A DNA stretch of 64,000 bases from Carboxylicivirga sediminis (GCF_018156225.1 NZ_JAGTAR010000029.1:1-64000), one strand, 5' to 3'. Shown: positions 44,091-54,559, counted from the first letter of the stretch. Notes: generated from the sequence alone by a model not told the origin. Translations and numbers: made by a program.

Positions 44091-44182
44091 GTGTTACAAC
44101 GCATCGTATCTGAAAATCAAATAAACAGTTAGTACAGACCGGTGCGTAAGGCACAGGTAGAGGTTAAAACAGAACATTAACC
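44082..44182 (+). promoter_or_regulatory. Candidate attenuator with alternative hairpins
   Basis: H1 is ACACTT/AAGTGT (44082-44087 with 44089-44094), spanning the leader stop. H2 is GTGC/GCAC (44142-44145 with 44151-44154), extended by CC/GG. H3 is GGTTAA/TTAACC (44162-44167 with 44177-44182), 16 nt before the metY ATG. ACGCA (44099-44103) can pair with TGCGT (44143-44147), excluding H2. No U-tract is seen, so the mechanism may be Rho-dependent or translational rather than intrinsic termination. Confidence 0.45.
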
Positions 44183-44186
44183 ATAA

Positions 44187-45494
<1,308 letters not shown>

Positions 45495-45499
45495 AAATT

Positions 45500-45541
45500 C
45501 AACCATCCGGTACAGTTAATGTATTGGATGGTTGCTATTTT
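45500..45541 (+). terminator. Terminator of metY
   Basis: 9-bp stem CAACCATCC/GGATGGTTG (45500-45508 with 45526-45534), then CTATTTT. The loop and stem overlap the -33 region of the hom promoter. Confidence 0.6.
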
Positions 45542-45553
45542 CATGTACATTTG
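45523..45553 (+). promoter_or_regulatory. Promoter of hom
   Basis: ATTG (45523-45526), 19 bp, then an exact TACATTTG -7 box (45546-45553), 56 bp upstream of the start codon. Confidence 0.6.
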
Positions 45554-45608
45554 TAAGGCAAAATAAAAACCAACAGACAAACCATAAGGGTTTGTAAAAA
45601 CAAAAACC

Positions 45609-46805
45609 ATGAAACAAAAACTTAACATCGGCCTTTTTGGATTTGGTGTAGTGGGACAGGGACTATATGATGTACTCAAGACAAGTCCGGCCTTTGATTC
45701 TGAGATTTCTAAAATATGTGTTAAAAACAAAAAAGAACGTTCTTTACCCGAAAGTTATTTCTGTTATAATCCTGACGAAATACTGAATGATCCGAATATC
45801 AATACGGTTGTTGAATTGATTGATAATGCAGACGAGGCTTACCGCATAGTAAAAAAAGCCCTGCAGAGTGGAAAACATGTTGTATCGGCCAATAAAAAGA
45901 TGCTGGCAGAAAACATGGCTGAAATGATTCAGTTACAGAAAGAAAATAACGTATCACTGCTGTATGAAGCTTCAGCCTGTGGAAGTATACCGGTTATCAG
46001 AAGTCTGGAGGAATATTACGATAACGACCTTCTTTTATCCGTAACAGGTATATTAAACGGATCTTCTAATTATATTCTTTCAAAAATATTTGATCACGAT
46101 CAATCCTATGATACAGCCCTAAAAGATGCACAAAAATTAGGTTTTGCCGAAAGTGATCCTACTTTTGATGTTGAAGGTTATGACTCTTTGTATAAACTCA
46201 TTATACTTACCCTGCACAGCTTTGGATCCATCATTAAACCTGATGATGTTCTAACTTATGGTATATCAAATATATCTGATTTTGATATTCAGTATGCCCG
46301 TGAGAAAGGCTATAAAATAAAGCTGGTTGGCCAGGTAGAACGGCTTGAAGGTATTAACATTACATTATTTGTCCTTCCCCGCTTTGTACGTAAGGACAAA
46401 TACATCTATAGCGTTGAGGATGAATTCAATGGCGTAGTAATCAAAGGCAAGGCCTACGATAAGCAGTTTATGTTTGGAAAAGGGGCAGGGGCGCACCCAA
46501 CAGGCTCGGCAGTACTATCAGATATTACAGCGCTGGCGCATAACTATGCATACGAGTATAAGAAAATGAAATACGCCGAGGACTTTAATTATTCAAAAGA
46601 GCACCAGGTGGAATTGTATTTAAGATATTCTGATGCATCTGTGCTCGATAAATTCAATTTTGAATCCATCACCGAAGAGTACAAAGGACCTGAATATAGT
46701 TACAAAATAGGCTTTATTAAACTAGCTGAATTACTTGAGATAAAAGACCAATTGCGCAGCCTGGATATTTTTATGGGTATTACCGGGAAATCACTCAATT
46801 ACTAA
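45609..46805 (+). CDS. hom: Homoserine dehydrogenase
   Basis: Reduces aspartate semialdehyde to homoserine, the precursor of O-acetylhomoserine used by MetY. 398 residues. NAD(P)-binding GLFGFGVVGQGLYDVL at the N-terminus, SANKKMLAENM with the catalytic-region Lys, GSIPVIRSLEEYY, and the GILNGSSNYIL motif. It is the monofunctional form without an aspartokinase domain and with only a short C-terminal regulatory remnant. Transcribed from its own promoter. Confidence 0.95.
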   Translation: MKQKLNIGLFGFGVVGQGLYDVLKTSPAFDSEISKICVKNKKERSLPESYFCYNPDEILNDPNINTVVELIDNADEAYRIVKKALQSGKHVVSANKKMLAENMAEMIQLQKENNVSLLYEASACGSIPVIRSLEEYYDNDLLLSVTGILNGSSNYILSKIFDHDQSYDTALKDAQKLGFAESDPTFDVEGYDSLYKLIILTLHSFGSIIKPDDVLTYGISNISDFDIQYAREKGYKIKLVGQVERLEGINITLFVLPRFVRKDKYIYSVEDEFNGVVIKGKAYDKQFMFGKGAGAHPTGSAVLSDITALAHNYAYEYKKMKYAEDFNYSKEHQVELYLRYSDASVLDKFNFESITEEYKGPEYSYKIGFIKLAELLEIKDQLRSLDIFMGITGKSLNY

Positions 46806-46813
46806 ATAAAACA

Positions 46814-47671
46814 TTATACATCTAACGAATCAATATGCACGGTGGCTTGTATATTGGTTCGTTTTTTTATAATCACTTCATATGCTGTTGCAATATCATG
46901 AGCGCGTTTAATACTATAATCACCCGGTAAACGAATATGTAAGGTCATCTCAGTATGATGCCCATATTGGTGTACTAAAAAATGGTGCGGATGAATGTCA
47001 AAATCAGCAACTTCTGGTGCCAGAGCAATTATTTCACCACGTAAATCATCATCAATACGTTCGCCCAGCAGGTGACTGATATTTTCCTTTAAAATAGAGT
47101 AGGTAGTATAGAACAAAAGCAAGGATACCAGAATACCTAATACGCCATCAATCCACCAATAGTATTGTCCGAAAAAAATACCCACAAGAATAACGAGCGA
47201 TGATATAGCATCAGATCGGTGATGCCAACCATCAGCCACCATGGACTTTGACTTGGTTTTATGGCCAATACGAATAGAGTATTGAGCCATAAACTCTTTC
47301 ACCAATAATGAAACAATGGTGACTACAATCGCCACCATACCATATTCTACTTCACTACGGCTTTGTAATTTAACTATGGATTCTTTTAAAAAGCTAAAAC
47401 CTATAATAGCCAACAACATACCTACAACGATGGACGCCAGCACCTCTGCACGTCCATGCCCATAAGGGTGCTCTTTATCAGCGGGCTTGGCCGACACTTT
47501 AAGGCCAATTAAAACAGCGACAGATGAAATACTATCACTTAAGGTATGCCAGGCATCAGCAATAATAGCTACCGAGGAACTAACCATGCCTGCCCAAAAC
47601 TTAATTCCAAACAGAAGAATATTGAGAATAATAGAACCGTATGTAGCTATAATGCCTTTTTTATTTTCCAT
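46814..47671 (-). CDS. Cation diffusion facilitator transporter
   Basis: 285 residues, six membrane helices. Metal-site motifs DAWHTLSDSISS (TM2) and DGWHHRSDAISS (TM5) give the HxxxD pairs of zinc/manganese/iron exporters. The cytosolic C-terminal domain carries DIHPHHFLVHQYGHHTEMTLHI. Exports divalent metal in exchange for protons. Starts 42 bp after the hemW stop on the same strand, so it is likely co-transcribed. Its 3' coding end also contains the hom terminator of the opposite strand. Confidence 0.93.
   Translation of the reverse strand: MENKKGIIATYGSIILNILLFGIKFWAGMVSSSVAIIADAWHTLSDSISSVAVLIGLKVSAKPADKEHPYGHGRAEVLASIVVGMLLAIIGFSFLKESIVKLQSRSEVEYGMVAIVVTIVSLLVKEFMAQYSIRIGHKTKSKSMVADGWHHRSDAISSLVILVGIFFGQYYWWIDGVLGILVSLLLFYTTYSILKENISHLLGERIDDDLRGEIIALAPEVADFDIHPHHFLVHQYGHHTEMTLHIRLPGDYSIKRAHDIATAYEVIIKKRTNIQATVHIDSLDV
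46824..46868 (+). terminator. Terminator of hom inside the CDF gene
   Basis: 13-bp stem with one mismatch (46824-46836 with 46851-46863) followed by a T-run. It lies within the 3' end of the opposite-strand CDF gene. Confidence 0.7.
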
Positions 47672-47713
47672 AATTCACTTTCAAAATTTTGATTAAAACA
47701 ATTATGTCAGTCT

Positions 47714-48847
47714 TTATTCTTCTTCAACGTAAAAAAAATCTGAAATAATGCGATCGGTAATCATTTTTTTATCTTCAGCCACACAACAAAACGCATTCTT
47801 AACCAATACATTACTTTTAGAGAGCTGATTAGTCAGTTCTGCTTCAAAAAATTGAATTATGGACGTATTGAATTGTTGCATCGCTTCCATCAGAAAACCC
47901 TTTGAAGTTCTTAATCCAAGCATGATTAATTCATTATAACGGTCAACTTCAGTCAGCATTTCGTCTTCATAATATGCAGAATCAGTTTCTAAAGCTTTAA
48001 TGTATTTCTGAACATGGCTGATATTCCAGCGCCTGTTGGTGCCATCAAAAGAATGCGCTGATGGTCCTAATCCAATATACTTTATTCCTGTCCAGTAGTT
48101 ACTGTTGTGCTTCGATTCTAAACCTGGTAAGGCAAAATTTGAAATTTCGTAATGGTCAAATCCTGCATTTTTCAATTCCTTCACCAGGTAGTCAAATTGT
48201 TTAACACTGGCGGCTTCGGGCACTTCTTTTAGCTTACCTTTTTTAAGATAATCGTAATATAAAGTACCTTTTTCAAAAGTAAGATGATAGGCCGAAATGT
48301 GTTGTACCTTGCTTTCAATAGCCATACGCACATTGGCTTGCCATTCATCAAACTGCATATATGGCAGACCGTATATCAGGTCAATACTCATATTATCAAT
48401 CCCATTTTCCTTGGCTATTTGAATAGCCTCAGCAGCTTGTTGTGCGTTGTGACGTCGATTCATTTGTCGCAGATGACCATCAAAAAAACTTTGAATACCC
48501 ATGCTTAAGCGGTTGACACCTAATTCAACAATGCCTTTAATGTAGGTCTCGTTCACATCATCCGGATTAACTTCCAGTGTTAGCTCAATAACCTCTTTAA
48601 GGGAGGTGTATTGATTGATATGATCTAAAATAATTTTCAGTTCTGAAACAGAAAGGGTAGACGGTGTACCACCACCAAAATAAATGGTCTCAATTCGCTC
48701 TTTTAACAAAAAAGCAGATTGATTGTCTATCTCTTTACAAAGAGCTTTAATATATTCGTCTTTGAATTGTTGATCCGTTGTTTTGTAAAAATCGCAATAT
48801 GAACAACGAGTATAACAAAACGGAACATGTATGTAAATGCCTGCCAT
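47714..48847 (-). CDS. hemW: Heme chaperone HemW (CPO-like radical SAM)
   Basis: 377 residues. Radical-SAM motif CYTRCSYC (Cx3Cx2C at C11, C15, C18), without the extra Cys of true HemN. MAGIYIHVPFC start, FGGGTPSTLS, and the C-terminal HemN_C winged domain (LTEVDRYNELIMLGLRTSKGF) are present. HemW proteins bind and insert heme into respiratory enzymes, although they are often misannotated as oxygen-independent coproporphyrinogen oxidase. The start codon lies 9 bp from a parS site. Confidence 0.9.
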   Translation of the reverse strand: MAGIYIHVPFCYTRCSYCDFYKTTDQQFKDEYIKALCKEIDNQSAFLLKERIETIYFGGGTPSTLSVSELKIILDHINQYTSLKEVIELTLEVNPDDVNETYIKGIVELGVNRLSMGIQSFFDGHLRQMNRRHNAQQAAEAIQIAKENGIDNMSIDLIYGLPYMQFDEWQANVRMAIESKVQHISAYHLTFEKGTLYYDYLKKGKLKEVPEAASVKQFDYLVKELKNAGFDHYEISNFALPGLESKHNSNYWTGIKYIGLGPSAHSFDGTNRRWNISHVQKYIKALETDSAYYEDEMLTEVDRYNELIMLGLRTSKGFLMEAMQQFNTSIIQFFEAELTNQLSKSNVLVKNAFCCVAEDKKMITDRIISDFFYVEEE

Positions 48848-48856
48848 TACTAGGAT

Positions 48857-48872
48857 TGTTTCACGTGAAACA
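48857..48872. promoter_or_regulatory. parS site (ParB binding), exact consensus
   Basis: TGTTTCACGTGAAACA, a perfect 16-bp palindrome identical to the ParB/Spo0J consensus TGTTNCACGTGAAACA. It lies between divergent hemW and the VanZ-like gene, where it does not disturb a reading frame. Confidence 0.92.
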
Positions 48873-48950
48873 TTGAAAAACAGTGTTTTATTAACGGATT
48901 ATCAACACTTTTTAAACATTAAAACCAAAGTTATTAACAAACCAACTACG

Positions 48951-49376
48951 ATGATTTACTATTTTAAAAAATACCATAAAACACTTAGTATTATTTTCAT
49001 CATTACACTGTTAAGCTTAATCAATACATCTAAAATTAAACCTGATGACCTCAGTTTAATACCACATTTCGATAAAATTGTTCATTTCTTAATGTACCTC
49101 ACCTTAGGATTTGTATTTATGTTTGAATATTACATTCATCATCATCAAACAATAACCAAAATCTCAAAAATATTGATTCTACCGTTGCTTTATGGTGGTT
49201 TAATGGAACTGCTGCAAATTTCTGCTACAACCTACAGAAGTGGTGACTGGTGGGACATGCTGGCCAATGGCTGCGGTATATTAACTGCTTATTTTATGGT
49301 AAAATCATTAAGGAATAACACCTTTTTTCGGAAATGGATGTTATTCCCACTTGAGCAACCAATGTTTAAAGCTTGA
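48951..49376 (+). CDS. VanZ-like integral membrane protein
   Basis: 141 residues from the ATG giving MIYYFKKYHKTLSIIF; an in-frame ATG at 48837 would overlap hemW and read through the parS site. Four hydrophobic segments with the family pattern PHFDKIVHFLMYLTLGFVFMFEY and YGGLMELLQISATTYRSGDWWDMLANGCGI (DxxDxxANxxG-like). The VanZ family includes teicoplanin resistance proteins, but small members like this have no known role. Overlaps the convergent Rrf2 gene by 11 bp. Confidence 0.82.
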   Translation: MIYYFKKYHKTLSIIFIITLLSLINTSKIKPDDLSLIPHFDKIVHFLMYLTLGFVFMFEYYIHHHQTITKISKILILPLLYGGLMELLQISATTYRSGDWWDMLANGCGILTAYFMVKSLRNNTFFRKWMLFPLEQPMFKA

Positions 49377-49809
49377 TATAATCCGATTTATCTTCCATAT
49401 TACTAAGAATCTTAGCAATCGTTTCAGAAGTAAAGAAATCATACATCTGCTTACGAATAGCACTGTACTGATCATGCACCGGGCAGGCATAGCCATCACT
49501 GTTATTACTTTTACAGGAATGCATACCAATCAGGCAATTAGTAAAGACATCACTGCCATCAATGATTGAAACAATATCGTAAAGAGTAATATCCTCAGCT
49601 GCCCTGCCTATACTAAATCCACCATGCGGACCTTTAGTACTTTTAAGTAACTTTTGCTTAGCCAGACTTTGTAGAATCTTTCCGAGAAATGGGGTGGGAA
49701 TATCCAAATCTTTTGATATCTGTTTAATCCCTATTTTTTTGCCATCTTCGTCATTAACAGCCAGGTAAATGACTGCACGAATAGCGTACTTACATGTATT
49801 TGATAACAT
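49366..49809 (-). CDS. Rrf2 family transcriptional regulator
   Basis: 147 residues. Winged-helix Rrf2 fold: MLSNTCKYAIRAVIYLAV, ISKDLDIPTPFLGKILQSLAKQKLLKSTKGPHGGFSIGR. Three cysteines between about residues 92 and 109 (NCLIGMHSC...YACP) resemble the Fe-S cluster ligands of IscR/NsrR-type members, so it may sense iron-sulfur status or nitric oxide. Target genes unknown. It lies 45 bp downstream of lutB on the same strand and may share its transcript. Confidence 0.9.
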   Translation of the reverse strand: MLSNTCKYAIRAVIYLAVNDEDGKKIGIKQISKDLDIPTPFLGKILQSLAKQKLLKSTKGPHGGFSIGRAAEDITLYDIVSIIDGSDVFTNCLIGMHSCKSNNSDGYACPVHDQYSAIRKQMYDFFTSETIAKILSNMEDKSDYIKL

Positions 49810-49854
49810 TTCTATTGAGTTTGTGGCTAAGGTAATAAAATCATTAAAAAACCT

Positions 49855-51225
49855 TTATCTCTTTATATGCTTTTTCCACTGAGCATTAAATGTTTTTGAA
49901 GCAAAAGGTGATAATGATTTTTGTTTACCAATAAATGAAGATCCAAACCGACGTGATAACCAGGTGTTAAAACGGCCACCAAAACCGTTCATCAGAAGCC
50001 TGTTTTTTAGTATTTTATACAAAAACACGCCAACTGACTTTTCGGATAAACCTTGGTGAGGCTGCGCCTTCTGACGATTATATACGAGTAACTTGGCAAG
50101 GGGAATTTTAACAGGGCAAACCTCTTCACACTTGCCACATAATGAAGAAGCAAAACTCAAATGATTATAGCCTTCAAAACCATTTAAGTAAGGTGAAATA
50201 ACCGAACCAACCGGACCACTGTAAGTGGTATTGTATGTATAGCCTCCAATATTTTTATATACCGGGCAGGCATTCAAACAAGCGCCACAGCGAATACATT
50301 TCAAAGCATCTTTGGCAGTCGAATTTTGATACAATTCCGTTCGCTTGTTATCCAGTAAAAAGATGACCATTCTCTCTGGTCCATCTACTTCGTCATCTTT
50401 TTTAGGTCCGAAAAACAAGTTGCTGTAAACCGTTAATTGTTGACCCGTTCCATGCGCTGCCAGTAAAGGCCAAAACAATGGTAAATCGCTGATACCAGGA
50501 AGTACTTTTTCAATACCGGTTATTACGATATGTAACTTAGGAAAAGAAGCTGACAAAAATGCATTGCCTTCATTTTCGGTAACAGCTACAGCTCCTTCGG
50601 CGGCGCATAAAAAATTAGCACCGGTAATACCAACATCCGCATTGATAAACTTTTGGCGTAACAATTGTCTTACAAAACCAGTCAGTTGTTCGGCAGATAA
50701 ATTAGGATCTGTTTTAAAATGCTGATGAAATAAATCGGCAATATCTTGCTTAGATTTGTGCATGGCCGGAGTAACAATGTGATATGGTTTTTCTCCAGCC
50801 ACCTGCACAATAAATTCTCCTAAATCGGTTTCTACAGATTCAATCCCTTCTTGACTAAGGTGCTGATTTAGTTCAATTTCTTCAGTTACCATTGATTTAC
50901 TCTTAACAAGCGTTTTACACTGCTCATTATTCAATAAATCGATTAACTGCTCAATTAACTGTTCAGTATTCTCTGCCCAGACTACTTCAGCGCCGTTATC
51001 AACCGCATTTTGTTCAAACTGCAGTAATAACTCAGGAAGGTTCTGTAACACATACTCTTTAACTGATGCGGCATTAGATTTTGCCAGTTCCAAATCTTGA
51101 TAACGCGCCTTACCAGCAGCCACAGCAGCATCATACTTCGACATATTATAGCGAATAATTTGCCGGTGATGCAAATCGGGCGCTATTCGCTCAGCATCCA
51201 GTTTAAAAGCATGGTTGTTATTCAA
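49855..51225 (-). CDS. lutB: LutB-type iron-sulfur lactate-utilisation protein
   Basis: 456 residues. An N-terminal LUD domain (about 50-290, with GITGANFLCAAEGAVAVTENEGN and GIEKVLPGISDL) is followed by a two-[4Fe-4S] ferredoxin-like region: CIRCGACLNACPVY and CGKCEEVCPVKIP (about 310-370). It belongs to the LutB/LldF family, which forms LutABC for L-lactate oxidation. lutA and lutC are not adjacent here. It starts 6 bp after rpiB, so it is co-transcribed. Function in lactate oxidation is by family; the context does not confirm it. Confidence 0.88.
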   Translation of the reverse strand: MNNNHAFKLDAERIAPDLHHRQIIRYNMSKYDAAVAAGKARYQDLELAKSNAASVKEYVLQNLPELLLQFEQNAVDNGAEVVWAENTEQLIEQLIDLLNNEQCKTLVKSKSMVTEEIELNQHLSQEGIESVETDLGEFIVQVAGEKPYHIVTPAMHKSKQDIADLFHQHFKTDPNLSAEQLTGFVRQLLRQKFINADVGITGANFLCAAEGAVAVTENEGNAFLSASFPKLHIVITGIEKVLPGISDLPLFWPLLAAHGTGQQLTVYSNLFFGPKKDDEVDGPERMVIFLLDNKRTELYQNSTAKDALKCIRCGACLNACPVYKNIGGYTYNTTYSGPVGSVISPYLNGFEGYNHLSFASSLCGKCEEVCPVKIPLAKLLVYNRQKAQPHQGLSEKSVGVFLYKILKNRLLMNGFGGRFNTWLSRRFGSSFIGKQKSLSPFASKTFNAQWKKHIKR

Positions 51226-51231
51226 AGCTGA

Positions 51232-51672
51232 TTACTTAACAGGTATTTTTTCAATACGTTTTTGATGACGACCTCCTTCAAACACAGTATTAACAAATTT
51301 ATCAACAATGTTGATAGCCTCTTCAATTGAGACGTAACGTCCTGGAACAGTGCACACATTGGCGTCATTATGCAAACGGGCCATTTCAGAGATTTCAACA
51401 TTCCAACATAAAGCGGCACGAATCCCCTGGTGCTTGTTAGCTGTCATGTTAATACCATTACCACTACCACACACAGCTATACCAATTTCATACTCTTTGT
51501 TTTCTACGGCAGTTGCCATAGGGTGCGCATAATCAGCATAATCGGTGCTGTCTTCAGAATATGTACCATAGTCTTTAACGGTAATGTTGTTTTTTTCTAA
51601 ATACTCCTTGATGGCTTCTTTAACCGGAAAACCGGCATGATCAGCTGCTAATGCTATTGTTTTGAATATCAT
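51232..51672 (-). CDS. rpiB: Ribose-5-phosphate isomerase B
   Basis: Interconverts ribose-5-phosphate and ribulose-5-phosphate. 146 residues. ALAADHAGFPVKEAIKEYL at the start, DYADYAHP with the conserved His region, and catalytic VCGSGNGINMTANK with the active-site Cys. RpiB/LacA fold. First gene of the rpiB-lutB transcript, with a Bacteroidetes -7 box upstream. Confidence 0.96.
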   Translation of the reverse strand: MIFKTIALAADHAGFPVKEAIKEYLEKNNITVKDYGTYSEDSTDYADYAHPMATAVENKEYEIGIAVCGSGNGINMTANKHQGIRAALCWNVEISEMARLHNDANVCTVPGRYVSIEEAINIVDKFVNTVFEGGRHQKRIEKIPVK

Positions 51673-51686
51673 GTTGTTTTTTTTTA

Positions 51687-51694
51687 CAAAGATA
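51687..51694 (-). promoter_or_regulatory. -7 box of the rpiB-lutB promoter
   Basis: CAAAGATA on the plus strand is TATCTTTG on the minus strand, exact TAnnTTTG, 15 bp upstream of the rpiB ATG. The -33 element is degenerate. Confidence 0.5.
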
Positions 51695-52131
51695 ATGATG
51701 CTTTAGTCATTTTAAAACATGTTAAAAAACCTCTGAATAAGTGTTAGGAACTTGTGAACTCTCATTCAATACTTTTTAAAAAATAGAATTGCTATTTACA
51801 TGAAAAATTACAATACAAGCAAGCTTTTGAATTAATCGTGTTGGTAACCAATCTTTTTTAATCTCACTTTTGAACCGTTTTTAACTTCGCTTTAAACACT
51901 ATCCACCAAAGAAATTATTAAATTTGAAGCCTATTAACAATTTGTTGATATGATCTAAAAGCTAATTAATATCAATAAATTAACAGATTTTAAACATGTT
52001 AATAAGCCGTTAGTATTGGTTTCTCTCAATCTGATAACTATTCATCCAACGATTTTTAGAAATAAATACTAACCTTTCTAACAGGATATCATTATTACTA
52101 TATTTTTTAAATTTCTTTCTATTATATAAAT
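51695..52131. other. Gene-free gap between divergent rpiB and nadA
   Basis: About 440 bp, AT-rich. Two similar near-palindromes, TTTTAAAACATGTTAA (51710) and TTTTAAACATGTTAA (51989), are the only structure noticed. No good nadA promoter box was found. Confidence 0.4.
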
Positions 52132-53127
52132 ATGAATATAAAGGATAGTTGGTTGAAAAGTGGATATGTGGACGAACCGGTTCCAACTAATATCGATATT
52201 AAAAAAGAGATTATTCGTTTAAAGGAGGAGAAGGATGCCATTATAATGGCTCATTTCTATCAAAAGAACGAAATACAGGACATCGCAGACTTTGTTGGGG
52301 ATAGTTTAGCCTTGGCACAAGAAGCGGCTAAAACAGACGCTAAAATCATTGTTTTAGCAGGTGTGCACTTTATGGGGGAAACTGCTAAAATATTGTCTCC
52401 CGATAAACTGGTATTGGTGCCGGATTTAAATGCCGGGTGTAGCCTTGCTGATAGTTGTCCGCCAGATGCCTTTAAAAGCTTTGTTGATAAGCATCCTGGA
52501 CATACGGTTTTAACCTATGTGAACACCACTGCAAAAATTAAAGCATTGTCTGATATTGTGGTTACCTCTACCAATGCTAAAAATATAGTGGATAGTTTGC
52601 CAAAGGATGAAAAGATTATTTTCGGTCCTGATAGAAATCTGGGCAATTATCTCAATAGTATTTCAGGTCGAGACATGGTATTGTGGGATGGAGCTTGCCA
52701 TGTGCATGAAAAGTTTTCTGTTGAAAAGATAGTAGAATTAAAGAAAGAACATCCGAATGCCCTGGTTCTTGCGCATCCTGAATGTAAGAAACCACTTTTG
52801 TTACTGGCCGATTATGTGGGTAGTACAGCAGCTTTGCTTAAATATTCTATTAACAGTGAGGCCAATGAATTTATTGTGGCAACTGAGTCGGGTATTATTC
52901 ACCAGATGCAAAAAGAAAGTCCGGATAAAGCATTTATTCCTGCACCGCCTAATGATTCAACTTGTGCTTGTAATGATTGCGAATACATGAAACTAAATTC
53001 TTTAGAAAAACTTTATAATGCTTTAAAATATGAATGGCCTGCAATTGACGTGGATGAGGAAATCAGGATAGAGGCTGTAAAACCAATTAATAGGATGCTG
53101 GATATTTCAAAAAAAGCCGGCCTATAA
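52132..53127 (+). CDS. nadA: Quinolinate synthase
   Basis: Condenses iminoaspartate with dihydroxyacetone phosphate to quinolinate for NAD synthesis, using a [4Fe-4S] cluster. 331 residues. The three cluster cysteines sit in NAGCSLADSC, DGACHVHEKF and CACNDCEYM. IMAHFYQKNEIQDIADFVGDS and AGVHFMGETAKIL are family motifs. nadB/nadC are not adjacent. First gene of a long plus-strand gene string; the receiver gene follows after 18 bp. Confidence 0.96.
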   Translation: MNIKDSWLKSGYVDEPVPTNIDIKKEIIRLKEEKDAIIMAHFYQKNEIQDIADFVGDSLALAQEAAKTDAKIIVLAGVHFMGETAKILSPDKLVLVPDLNAGCSLADSCPPDAFKSFVDKHPGHTVLTYVNTTAKIKALSDIVVTSTNAKNIVDSLPKDEKIIFGPDRNLGNYLNSISGRDMVLWDGACHVHEKFSVEKIVELKKEHPNALVLAHPECKKPLLLLADYVGSTAALLKYSINSEANEFIVATESGIIHQMQKESPDKAFIPAPPNDSTCACNDCEYMKLNSLEKLYNALKYEWPAIDVDEEIRIEAVKPINRMLDISKKAGL

Positions 53128-53145
53128 AAAATAACCTAACCCAGA

Positions 53146-53535
53146 ATGGAAAGACTCGAACAACCTGTATCTGTTTTATTAGTTGAAGATAATGTGCTCA
53201 ATCAGAAGCTCATTTTTCTCAATTTATCTAAGTATGGCTTTAAAATAGATATTGCCAATCATGGTAAAGAAGCCTTGGATAAATTGGAACATGGGCAGTA
53301 TGATCTGATTTTGATGGACTTGATGATGCCAATAATGGATGGATTGGAAACGACTGTGGCTATCCGTGAAAAAGAAAAGTGCAGTAACGAACACATGCCT
53401 ATTGTTGGCTTAACTGCCAATACCTATGATGCCGACCGCGAAAAGTGTTTATCCTATGGGATGGATGAGTACATGGCAAAACCATTTGATTTGCAGGAGT
53501 TTTTCGATAATCTCAAAAAATTAAATATAATCTAA
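53146..53535 (+). CDS. Stand-alone response-regulator receiver protein
   Basis: 129 residues, a single CheY-like receiver domain. Acidic pair E14-D15, phospho-acceptor D58 in DLILMDLMMPIMDG, conserved Thr in VGLTANTY and Lys in YMAKPFD. No output domain, so it works by protein-protein contact. No histidine kinase is nearby. Hybrid-sensor receiver-type sequence (MDLMMPIMDG) is common in Bacteroidetes. Between nadA and ruvB, in the same direction. Confidence 0.92.
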   Translation: MERLEQPVSVLLVEDNVLNQKLIFLNLSKYGFKIDIANHGKEALDKLEHGQYDLILMDLMMPIMDGLETTVAIREKEKCSNEHMPIVGLTANTYDADREKCLSYGMDEYMAKPFDLQEFFDNLKKLNII

Positions 53536-53541
53536 TTATAA

Positions 53542-54555
53542 ATGAGTTTCGACATCAGGGGAAATGGAGATACAGAGAAAGAACTGGAAAGGGCATTAAG
53601 ACCACTTTCTTTCTCCGATTTCAAGGGGCAGGATAAGATTGTCGAAAACCTTGAGATATTTGTGCAGGCGGCTAAAATGAGAGGTGATGCGCTTGATCAT
53701 GTTCTGTTACACGGACCTCCGGGGTTAGGTAAAACAACTTTATCCAACATCATTGCGCATCAGTTAGGTGTTGGTTTTAAGCTAACGAGCGGACCTGTGC
53801 TTGATAAACCTGGTGACTTGGCTGGTATACTTACCAGCTTAGAAGAAAACGATGTTCTTTTCATTGATGAAATTCATCGTTTGAGCCCGGTAGTAGAAGA
53901 GTATCTGTACAGTGCCATGGAAGATTTCCGCATAGATATTGTGATTGATAAAGGGCCCGGAGCTCGAAGCATACAAATCGATCTTAATCCGTTTACTCTG
54001 ATTGGTGCCACTACCCGTAGTGGATTATTAACTGCACCGCTGCGTGCGCGTTTTGGTATTAACAGTCACCTCGAATATTACAATGCAGAAACAATAGCCC
54101 ACATTATTGAGCGTTCAGCAGATATACTGGAAGTAAGGATTCACGAAAATGCCGCTGACGAAATTGCAAGACGTAGCCGTGGAACACCACGTATTGCCAA
54201 TGCGCTGTTGCGTCGTGTTAGGGATTTCGCTCAGGTGAAGGGTAATGGCATCATTGATTTACCAATTAGTAAAATGGCTCTAAATGCCTTAAACATTGAT
54301 ACGCATGGTTTAGATACAATGGATCATAAAATACTGCTGACACTAATTGATAAGTTTAACGGCGGACCGGTAGGAGTTAATACCATCGCTACGGCTGTTG
54401 GTGATGATGCTGGTACCATCGAAGAAGTGTATGAGCCATTTTTAATTATGGAAGGATTCATTAAACGTACGCCAAGGGGACGTATGGCCACAGCTCATGC
54501 CTATGAACATTTAGGTCGTGAATCGAATTTAAATCAAGGAACTTTATTCTCTTAA
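53542..54555 (+). CDS. ruvB: Holliday junction branch-migration helicase RuvB
   Basis: AAA+ ATPase motor of RuvABC. 337 residues. [19 protein letters not shown] at the start, Walker [11 protein letters not shown] (near 53), Walker [10 protein letters not shown], sensor [10 protein letters not shown], arginine-finger LRARFG, and the C-terminal winged helix ([17 protein letters not shown]). RuvA and RuvC are not in the window. Confidence 0.97.
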   Translation: MSFDIRGNGDTEKELERALRPLSFSDFKGQDKIVENLEIFVQAAKMRGDALDHVLLHGPPGLGKTTLSNIIAHQLGVGFKLTSGPVLDKPGDLAGILTSLEENDVLFIDEIHRLSPVVEEYLYSAMEDFRIDIVIDKGPGARSIQIDLNPFTLIGATTRSGLLTAPLRARFGINSHLEYYNAETIAHIIERSADILEVRIHENAADEIARRSRGTPRIANALLRRVRDFAQVKGNGIIDLPISKMALNALNIDTHGLDTMDHKILLTLIDKFNGGPVGVNTIATAVGDDAGTIEEVYEPFLIMEGFIKRTPRGRMATAHAYEHLGRESNLNQGTLFS

Positions 54556-54559
54556 AGGT

